5,118 nt of DNA from Paludibacteraceae bacterium (lineage in GTDB: Bacteria > Bacteroidota > Bacteroidia > Bacteroidales > Paludibacteraceae). Position numbers and translations under genes: made by a program. The stretch's first letter is position 1. The number at the start of each line of letters is the position of its first letter. Where the stretch lies: contig CANFFA010000215.1 in NCBI GenBank assembly GCA_947445425.1, positions 1-5,118 of the forward strand, in the 5' to 3' direction. The notes beneath the pieces were generated by a model, which searched no databases, had not been told where the DNA came from, and saw only the letters and a list, made by a program, of their open reading frames with translations. Positions 1 through 5,118 of the stretch are shown piece by piece.

Positions 1-1537
1 CCAAGTCATTGATATAGAAGGAACCATATTTGATAGCATTGTGCATCGATTTAGAAATCTCTGACTTTCCACCACCTGATACAGTACTTGGTTTATGACA
101 AAATACACCTTCCGGCAAAGTTACCACAAGACGCCATAAGTTTTGATTCGTATGTTTTGTCAATCTGAATTTATGACCAGAAGGATAAACGTAGCTTTTC
201 GTTGGAGAAAGTTTTAATTCTTGAATAATCCCATCTTTCAGCCACGAAACATTATTTGTAATGATATTAAGATTTGAATGCTCGTGTACGTAGATAATAC
301 TAGGGTATTTTTTATCTACTGCATAACCTTCGGCTTTCACATCTATAGTATCACCTAAAAATTTAATTGTATTTTCGAAAGTAAAACGACTGTCAAAGCT
401 AGACATAAAGACCTTACCATCAACATGATCCATCATATTGTTACATGGAAATGCAATAGCACCACCTGCATGTTCCTCTTCTACCAATCCATAAAGATTC
501 GCAGCATAACTAATTTGCGTTTTGATCTCTTTTTTAGAATAACCATAATAGTTATCAGCGATTAAAGTAATCACCACCCCTCGCTCATCACGACAAGTTA
601 ACTTAAAGGCTCCACCTTCATTGTACAACTCCTCTGCAGATTTGTAACACATGCCCTCATTACGTTGACGTTCAGTAGCATGATCCCAATGCGGTAAACC
701 TACATCAATTTTACGCAATTGTACCAATTGAGGTGCCATAATAATACAGCCTGTATGTCCGGTCCAATGATCCACATCAAGTGCGGCATTGTTAATCGCT
801 AAATCTGGATCACCAGCATTACCGAAAATATGTTCAGCAAAATCTAGATTACTAACTAAACTTCCAGGAGAAAAGAAACGAATCTCCATTGATTTTTGAG
901 GAGAAATTCCTTTAATTTCTGGAGCTACCACAGGGCGAAGCAATAAAGAAAGCATCACTTTTGCTTTGTTTTCTTGATTTGCAGTAAAAGGTAGCGTTTT
1001 CAAGGCATCAGTCGATTCAAGTGCGGCTTTTAGCATAATAGCAAAAGTCAAACGAGGTACTTCTTTTTTATCCAAAGGTACAGGTAATCCCCCATCCACA
1101 ATGTGGAAAGTACCTTTGGTAGTACGTTTATCCTTTGACGGATTGTTCAAGATACCTTGTTTGAGACGATAAGAACTTACCAACTCATTTTTGAAAGTAT
1201 CACCATCAGGTGGCAAACTCAACTCCCGTGCTAAACCAGGTTGATTTAGCGTAAAAGTATTGTTTGGAATACGAGGCATCGGAACGTCAAGACCCTCCAA
1301 ATAGCTTTCAATAAAATTTTGAATTCGCTGATCGGCAGGTGACAAATGGTCCGATAAAATTCTGGTCTTCTCGCGAAAACTCTTCACTAAATCTTTTGTC
1401 AATGAAATAAAACGGTCGTTCGACAATTGTGTATTCTTATCATCATTGTCAACATACATGGGCTGTCCCATAGCTGCCAACTGCATATTCAAATACTGAA
1501 TGATGTCTTTCTGATCCTTTTGTGCTACGTTATCCAT
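1..1537 (-). CDS. PPi-type phosphoenolpyruvate carboxykinase, N-terminal part (runs off the left edge)
   Basis: The frame is open from ATG at 1537-1535 to the window edge: 512 codons with no stop, so the 3' end is missing. I read it as the N-terminal half of diphosphate-dependent PEP carboxykinase (EC 4.1.1.38), a cytosolic enzyme interconverting oxaloacetate + PPi with PEP + CO2 + Pi. The call rests on remembered similarity to the roughly 1,100-aa Entamoeba and Propionibacterium enzymes. Seen here: LSDHLSPADQRIQ near 61-72, LARELSLPPDGD at 102-113, KDKRTTKGTFHI at 135-146, MEIRFFSPGSLVSNLDF at 217-233, IFGNAGDP at 237-244, DHWTGHTGC at 255-263, ADNYYGYSKKEIKTQISYA at 327-345, EEEHAGGAIAFP at 353-364, and the P-loop-like SGGGKSEIS at 487-495. 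That last motif is reminiscent of, but not identical to, the SACGKTN loop of GTP-PEPCK; equivalence is inference. There is no signal peptide or membrane segment. The start fits the family's N-terminus and follows an A/T-rich leader without a Shine-Dalgarno. It is separated from the upstream gene by 291 bp and probably transcribed alone. Confidence 0.72.
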   Translation of the reverse strand, partial: MDNVAQKDQKDIIQYLNMQLAAMGQPMYVDNDDKNTQLSNDRFISLTKDLVKSFREKTRILSDHLSPADQRIQNFIESYLEGLDVPMPRIPNNTFTLNQPGLARELSLPPDGDTFKNELVSSYRLKQGILNNPSKDKRTTKGTFHIVDGGLPVPLDKKEVPRLTFAIMLKAALESTDALKTLPFTANQENKAKVMLSLLLRPVVAPEIKGISPQKSMEIRFFSPGSLVSNLDFAEHIFGNAGDPDLAINNAALDVDHWTGHTGCIIMAPQLVQLRKIDVGLPHWDHATERQRNEGMCYKSAEELYNEGGAFKLTCRDERGVVITLIADNYYGYSKKEIKTQISYAANLYGLVEEEHAGGAIAFPCNNMMDHVDGKVFMSSFDSRFTFENTIKFLGDTIDVKAEGYAVDKKYPSIIYVHEHSNLNIITNNVSWLKDGIIQELKLSPTKSYVYPSGHKFRLTKHTNQNLWRLVVTLPEGVFCHKPSTVSGGGKSEISKSMHNAIKYGSFYINDL

Positions 1538-1566
1538 ACTAATTAATTAAACTATTAAATTTATTG

Positions 1567-1574
1567 CAAAAATA
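1567..1574 (-). promoter_or_regulatory. Bacteroidota-type -7 promoter element of the PPi-PEPCK gene
   Basis: On the minus strand these bases read TATTTTTG, a full match to the Bacteroidota -7 consensus TAnnTTTG recognised by the primary sigma factor of that phylum. It ends 29 nt before the ATG at 1537, so a transcript starting a few bases downstream would have a 5' leader of roughly 20-25 nt, which is A/T-only near the start codon. The matching -33 element (TTTG or TTG at 17-23 nt spacing) is not evident. The nearest TTTG, at 1587-1590, is only 12 nt upstream, which is too close. In such AT-rich DNA an 8-base match with two free positions can occur by chance, but its position is right. Confidence 0.45.
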
Positions 1575-1641
1575 AGAAATTAGGCTCAAAAAGGCACTAT
1601 AATTGGATAAAAAGGGTAGGCTAATTTACTAAATCTTTTTT

Positions 1642-1653
1642 TAAGAATTCTTA
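1642..1653. repeat. 12-bp perfect palindrome TAAGAATTCTTA
   Basis: A perfect 12-bp palindrome in the gap between the SRPBCC gene and the PPi-PEPCK gene, about 68 bp upstream of the -7 element at 1567-1574. It has no loop, so it would not make a good RNA hairpin, and on the minus strand it is followed by A residues rather than T residues. It is therefore not a classical intrinsic terminator for the SRPBCC gene. A binding site for a dimeric regulator is possible but unsupported, and chance is a real alternative in AT-rich sequence. Confidence 0.3.
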
Positions 1654-1778
1654 GGGTCTTAAAATCTTCTCCAGACTCCTTACTTTATCCTATTCGTCCA
1701 CTAAATTATCCATATATCGAATTTGCAGCATCAGAATATCTGAATTTCTTCAAACTGATAACAACTAATTTCTCGCAT

Positions 1779-1793
1779 AATGTTTAAAACATT
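1779..1793. repeat. 15-bp inverted repeat AATGTTT-A-AAACATT
   Basis: Two perfect 7-bp arms around a single central base, lying 36 bp past the SRPBCC stop codon. The stem would be weak (one G-C pair per arm) with no room for a loop, and no T-tract follows it on the minus strand. It is a poor terminator and more like a protein-binding dyad or a chance palindrome. No other clear hairpin terminator was found in the 291-bp gap. Confidence 0.3.
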
Positions 1794-1828
1794 TGGTTTT
1801 GTTGTTGGGCATTATTGAAAAAAATGCG

Positions 1829-2299
1829 TTACAAAATAGATTTCCCAAACCTTCGTTCTAAGGCAATGGTTCTATAATCAAAAATGGCACGCAGCTGTTT
1901 TTTTATAAGCAGTTTATTTGCAATTGCCCCCAATACTCCAAAGGGAGGTTGATAAGTGACAATATCGGTCATCAAAACACCCCCTTCGATGGGTTCTATC
2001 TTGTGTTGATGATGCCAAAGTGCGTAAGGACCTATCCTTTGCTCGTCCACAAAGTATTCATGCTCTTTTACCTGCGTTATTTCGGTCATCCAATCCAACT
2101 TTATACCCAGAAAGGGACTCACCTTATATGTGATGATCATGCCCGGATACATTTTTCCCGTGCCCGTATTGCCCGTCACAACAAAACCCATTTGCGCAGG
2201 AGTTATTTCTTTTAAATTAGCGGGTGACGAAATAAAGTCCCATATCTCGCTTATGCTTGCAGGAATCTTTTGCGTTTCAATAAGTTGATAGAATGCCAT
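1829..2299 (-). CDS. SRPBCC (START/Bet v 1-like) family protein, function unknown
   Basis: A complete 156-aa reading frame. The length and pattern fit a single SRPBCC domain, a helix-grip fold with a hydrophobic cavity used for ligand binding. It opens with a strand and helix of the type seen in the family: FYQLIETQKIPASISEIWDF at 3-22 followed by SSPANLKEITP at 24-34. Then come the strand-rich KMYPGMIITYKVSPFLGIKLDW (49-70), YFVDEQRIGPYALWHHQHKIEP (82-103) and GGVLMTDIVTY (106-116). A long C-terminal helix containing IFDYRTIALERRFGK (139-153) would close the cavity. There is no signal peptide or membrane segment, so it is probably cytosolic. Family members include polyketide cyclases, lipid carriers and many proteins of unknown role, and no catalytic residue allows a choice here. 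It starts 38 bp after the TolC-type stop without a clear promoter, so co-transcription with the exporter genes is possible but not shown. Confidence 0.85.
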   Translation of the reverse strand: MAFYQLIETQKIPASISEIWDFISSPANLKEITPAQMGFVVTGNTGTGKMYPGMIITYKVSPFLGIKLDWMTEITQVKEHEYFVDEQRIGPYALWHHQHKIEPIEGGVLMTDIVTYQPPFGVLGAIANKLLIKKQLRAIFDYRTIALERRFGKSIL

Positions 2300-2300
2300 A

Positions 2301-2324
2301 TTGTTTAAATTAAAAATTTAACAA
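2301..2324. repeat. AT-rich inverted repeat in front of the SRPBCC gene
   Basis: The arms TTGTT(T)AAATT and AATTTAACAA pair around a central AAA, with a single unpaired T in one arm. The repeat fills most of the 38-bp spacer between the TolC-type stop (2338) and the SRPBCC start (2299). As RNA it would form a weak hairpin of about 10 pairs, nearly all A-U, without a following U-tract. It could be an operator, a leader structure affecting SRPBCC translation, a weak processing or attenuation site, or a by-product of AT-rich composition. Confidence 0.35.
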
Positions 2325-2337
2325 CTTTGATGATGTA

Positions 2338-3759
2338 TTAATCTACCGACAGATTACTTGAAAAGTTTTTATTCAGCCATTTCAGTTGATTGTAGCTGTT
2401 CAAGAATTTCAGTCTCAATTCAAGCAATTTTATTTCCGATTCTAAAAGTTTTGATTCTCTAGCGTTAATAAGAAACAGCGAACTTTCTCCACTCTCGTAA
2501 CGTGTCTCTTCAGCATAGAGAAGACGTCTGTAGTTCAATATGTTTTGTTCTGAATTCTTAATCTGCTTGCTGTAATTTAAGGTTTCGCTTTGGTAGTTGG
2601 CAATTTTAACGGTCAATTCTTGACGCTTAAAATCAATATCCAATTTATTCTGCAAAATTTTAGATTTAGTCATTTGATAATCGGCTCTAGCTTCTCTCAA
2701 GAAAAGAGCTAACTCAAACTTTAAACCATATTGATAGTTATTTTGAAAAAGGGGAAAGTAATCGGATTGGTACTTCTGTTTATTAACAAAATTATAATTG
2801 AAATCAATCTTGGGCAACAGGCTTTGTTGTTTTAATTTACGCTCACTCTCCAAAATATTTTTCTTTTGATAATAATATTGCATGGCTGCATGTTGCTGTA
2901 GGGCTTGTGATTTAAGTTCCATCAAAAGGGCTGGATAATCAACATAGGCAATGCTACTGGATAGTTTGTCTGAAGGTACTATCATCTGAATAACATCATA
3001 CGCTTGGTTATTCTCAGTCCACAAATAGAGCGAGAGTTGCTGTGTGTTTTTCACAAACTTAAGACGGGCATCTTCCAATTGTAGTTCAAAACTAAGTAAT
3101 TGAGATTCAGCCTCTGTCGTATCAATGGCTGATCGCTCACCAAATTCAAAGGTTCTGCGTATCAGTTTCAAACGCTGCTTGTTCACTTCTACTGCTTGTT
3201 TTTGAATTAAAAACAGTTCGTATTGCTTTACCCACTCCCAATAGCAATTTTCAGCATCCAATAGTAGTTGATTGGTCATTAACTGTTGTTCAGCCAATGT
3301 CATCTGTTGTGCATATTTTGCTTGATCCAACAGTGCTCTTCGCTTATCGTAAAGTAAGTTTTTGGCCAATGGGACATTAATGCCTATTTGTGTTAAGCCC
3401 CCTTTTGTATCACTGTTGTTTAGTTTTTGACCAGCGATATTGTTGTAACTACTGTTAAAATCAACACCATACCAAGTTGGGATGCCCAATTTGACACTAT
3501 TTTCAGTATAGTAATCAATACCGTCTATCGTTTTACTTCCATTTTTTGCTTCTAGTATGGGGTCAAAATTACCTTTCGCTTTTTGTATTTCGCTTGCCGC
3601 CATTTTATTTTGCAAACGATAGCGAAAAGCCATTGGATGATAACTCTTTACAATGGATAAAAATTCATTTTTTCCAAGTTTCAAACTGTCCTGCCCCCAA
3701 GAGAATTGGATTATTGAAAGCAGTAATAACAGTAAATAGGATTTATTTATTCTTTTCAT
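2338..3759 (-). CDS. TolC-family outer-membrane efflux/secretion channel
   Basis: A 473-aa protein, normal size for the outer membrane factor family, whose trimers form a beta-barrel plus periplasmic coiled-coil tunnel. The N-terminus is a signal peptide: MKR, a run of leucines at 9-14, then FSWG|Q with likely signal peptidase I cleavage after residue 22. No lipobox cysteine is present. The protein shows the internal duplication typical of the family: repeat 1 has FGERSAIDTTEAESQLL at 206-222 and repeat 2 has ESGESSLFLINARESKLLES at 422-441. Candidate membrane strands precede long helices in both halves: GLTQIGINVPL (121-131) and LPKIDFNYNFV/YGLKFELALF (315-353). The frame is open 31 codons further upstream, to ATG 3852, but that would bury the signal peptide and overlap the HlyD gene by 110 bp. 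I therefore chose ATG 3759, which overlaps the HlyD gene by 17 nt and suggests translational coupling. It should dock with that adaptor. Confidence 0.9.
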   Translation of the reverse strand: MKRINKSYLLLLLLSIIQFSWGQDSLKLGKNEFLSIVKSYHPMAFRYRLQNKMAASEIQKAKGNFDPILEAKNGSKTIDGIDYYTENSVKLGIPTWYGVDFNSSYNNIAGQKLNNSDTKGGLTQIGINVPLAKNLLYDKRRALLDQAKYAQQMTLAEQQLMTNQLLLDAENCYWEWVKQYELFLIQKQAVEVNKQRLKLIRRTFEFGERSAIDTTEAESQLLSFELQLEDARLKFVKNTQQLSLYLWTENNQAYDVIQMIVPSDKLSSSIAYVDYPALLMELKSQALQQHAAMQYYYQKKNILESERKLKQQSLLPKIDFNYNFVNKQKYQSDYFPLFQNNYQYGLKFELALFLREARADYQMTKSKILQNKLDIDFKRQELTVKIANYQSETLNYSKQIKNSEQNILNYRRLLYAEETRYESGESSLFLINARESKLLESEIKLLELRLKFLNSYNQLKWLNKNFSSNLSVD

Positions 3760-5059
3760 TTGCGCTTGGAGATTCTTGATTGGTTGGCGTATAAAAATCG
3801 GGCGGAAATCCATTAATATTTCTCCACAACTCATACCAAATAGATACGTCATTCAGGATGGCTATACCTTTTACACCGGTTCCAATTTTAATTTGGGGTG
3901 GCCAAGGCTTTTGATTTCCATCCTCCACCACTAAAGCTTTGAAAAGCCCTTTGCTATTGATATTGCTCTCAATTGCAATGATTTTACCAGAAAAAGTTCC
4001 ATAACAAGAGTTGGGCCACCCAGAAAAAACAATCGCCGGAAAACCATCAAATACACACATCACCTTTTGCCCAAGTTTTATCAAAGGTTGATCTACTGGT
4101 TTTATGAATATTTCTACAGCATAATCTACATTGAATGGAATAATGGAACCAATACTTTCACCATCTTTCAAGATTTCACCTAGACCCGCTTTTTTCAAAT
4201 CTGCAATTTGTCCATCTTGAGAGGCCAAAACATAATATAGACCACGTCGGATTTTGTAATTGGAAACCTGATTCTCTAACTTAGCAATATCACCTGTACT
4301 ACTCTCAATCAGACCCATACTTTGAAACTTCTCCCCCTCGGTTTTATTTATCTTGTCAGAATAGTCCTGAATTGTTGCACTTTGTTCGAGATTAATATTG
4401 ACAATCTCTTGGTGGGTATGCGCCAATTTATTTTCTGAAGCCGTCTTTTTTGCTAAAGCATTCTGATAGGATACACTTTTTTGTTGAAATTGTGTAAGGG
4501 ACACAAGACCTTCATCATAGAGTTTTTTTTGCCTTTGGTATTGGTCTTCATACAACAATAATTCATTGGTTACCGCTTTTAAATCAGCCTCTTCGCCAAC
4601 AAGTTTAATTTTAAGTTGACCTAATTTTACTGTCAGTTGCTGAAGTTTTAATTCTCTGCTGTTCACAATGGACTGAATTTGGGCATTAGTAGTCCCAATT
4701 TTAGCTTCATAATAACCCCGTACCCCTTTTTTAGATTTTACCTGCTGTTCCGTACGCTCCACTAGTTTGGGATCCATATAGTCATCTTTGATTTCAGACA
4801 AAAGTAGTAGCGTATCTCCTTTTTTTACAAAATCTCCGTTCTTGACATACCACTTCGAAATACGCCCTGGAATGGGAGAATTCAGTTGTTGCGGTCTATG
4901 TTCCTGATAGAGGGTAGTGACACTTCCCTTCACTTTTATGTTTTGTGTCCAAGGAAGAAATAACACAAAAAGATTCAAGGCGAGAAAAATGAAAAAAAAA
5001 CGCTTTATTTTGTAGTTGCGTTGAATATGATAAATACTTTCGAACGATTTTATTTTCAT
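3743..5059 (-). CDS. HlyD/AcrA-type membrane fusion protein (periplasmic adaptor)
   Basis: A 438-aa inner-membrane-anchored adaptor that should bridge an inner-membrane exporter to the TolC-type channel encoded next. Order: a short basic cytoplasmic end, one membrane segment at about 21-37, the first lipoyl half at about 57-90 (SPIPGRISKWYVKNGDFVKKGD), and a long coiled-coil hairpin at about 98-268. The second lipoyl half follows at about 275-303 (ASQDGQIADLKKAGLGEILKDG), then a beta-barrel region at 311-405. The hairpin tip carries R176, L180 and S187, spaced as in the AcrA RLS motif that contacts TolC-type channels. The C-terminal part has DGFPAIVFSGWPN (338-350) and WYELWRNINGFPPDFY (408-423), a pattern I associate with Bacteroidota members of the family. 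ATG 5059 is the only reasonable start: an in-frame TGA lies at 5092-5090 with no alternative start codon between. The likely partner is an ABC transporter, but none is visible. Confidence 0.9.
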   Translation of the reverse strand: MKIKSFESIYHIQRNYKIKRFFFIFLALNLFVLFLPWTQNIKVKGSVTTLYQEHRPQQLNSPIPGRISKWYVKNGDFVKKGDTLLLLSEIKDDYMDPKLVERTEQQVKSKKGVRGYYEAKIGTTNAQIQSIVNSRELKLQQLTVKLGQLKIKLVGEEADLKAVTNELLLYEDQYQRQKKLYDEGLVSLTQFQQKSVSYQNALAKKTASENKLAHTHQEIVNINLEQSATIQDYSDKINKTEGEKFQSMGLIESSTGDIAKLENQVSNYKIRRGLYYVLASQDGQIADLKKAGLGEILKDGESIGSIIPFNVDYAVEIFIKPVDQPLIKLGQKVMCVFDGFPAIVFSGWPNSCYGTFSGKIIAIESNINSKGLFKALVVEDGNQKPWPPQIKIGTGVKGIAILNDVSIWYELWRNINGFPPDFYTPTNQESPSANEKNK

Positions 5060-5118
5060 TTGGGTTTTTCGTTTTAATGATGTTCCAAATCAGTTGAAAA
5101 GACAGGAAGCTAAGGTGC
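5060..5118 (-). other. Leader of the HlyD gene; possible 3' end of an upstream gene
   Basis: These 59 bp precede the HlyD start on the minus strand. The last bases before the ATG are A-rich (AAAACGAAAAACCCAA) with no Shine-Dalgarno. No TAnnTTTG promoter element is present. One frame stops at 5112-5110, and the frame shared with HlyD stops at 5092-5090. Either could be the tail of an upstream exporter gene, but the few codons left are too short to identify. The third frame is open through this stretch and into the HlyD gene. Confidence 0.3.

Noticed and set aside
1690..1731. Tiny minus-strand frame (13 codons from ATG 1731), with further short open stretches after its stop that could look like a decayed gene
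   Set aside because: It is too short, has several in-frame stops and no recognisable similarity. Random AT-rich spacer explains it.
1808..1828. Possible hairpin just after the SRPBCC stop (GCATT ... AATGC) as a terminator
   Set aside because: The stem is only 5 bp around a 9-nt loop and the T-run lies inside the loop instead of after the stem, so it does not have intrinsic terminator structure.
1949..2215. Plus-strand open frame of 88 codons
   Set aside because: It lies wholly inside the SRPBCC gene on the opposite strand. Its translation shows no recognisable domain, and the minus-strand frame has clear family features.
2309..2316. TAATTTAA as a -7 box for the SRPBCC gene
   Set aside because: It lacks the TTTG end of the Bacteroidota consensus and lies only about 10 nt from the ATG, so it is not supported as a promoter.
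3546..3779. Plus-strand open frame of 77 codons
   Set aside because: It is antisense to the start of the TolC-type gene, has no recognisable features, and is explained as a shadow of the signal peptide and N-terminal region.

Overview
The window looks like chromosomal DNA from a member of the Bacteroidota (Flavobacteriia or Sphingobacteriia type). It is AT-rich, the starts I examined lack a Shine-Dalgarno sequence and have A/T-rich leaders, one promoter matches the Bacteroidota -7 consensus TAnnTTTG, and the HlyD, TolC and SRPBCC proteins resemble versions I know from that phylum. The genus cannot be decided from this sequence. All four genes are on the minus strand, so the window is read from right to left.

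Right part (5059 down to 2338): a membrane fusion protein of the HlyD/AcrA type is followed, with a 17-nt overlap, by a TolC-type outer-membrane channel. Together they supply the periplasmic adaptor and the exit duct of a tripartite exporter. The inner-membrane engine, probably an ABC transporter in this family context, is not in the window. It may lie just upstream, beyond 5118, or elsewhere in the genome. The cargo is unknown.

Middle (2299 down to 1829): a 156-aa SRPBCC (START/Bet v 1-like) ligand-binding-fold protein starts 38 bp after the tolC-type stop. An AT-rich inverted repeat sits directly in front of its start codon. It may be read through from the exporter genes.

Gap (1828 down to 1538): 291 bp with no convincing gene or classical terminator. 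It contains two short palindromes and, next to the following gene, a promoter-like TATTTTTG.

Left part (1537 down to the window edge): the first 512 codons of a large protein that I recognise, from memory of the family, as PPi-type phosphoenolpyruvate carboxykinase. This roughly 1,100-residue enzyme is often left as 'hypothetical protein'. It has its own promoter-like element and no evident functional link to the exporter.

I see no CRISPR array, tRNA, rRNA, insertion sequence or phage gene. Nothing here amounts to a clearly new system. The points most worth following are the PPi-PEPCK assignment and the missing partner and cargo of the HlyD-TolC pair.
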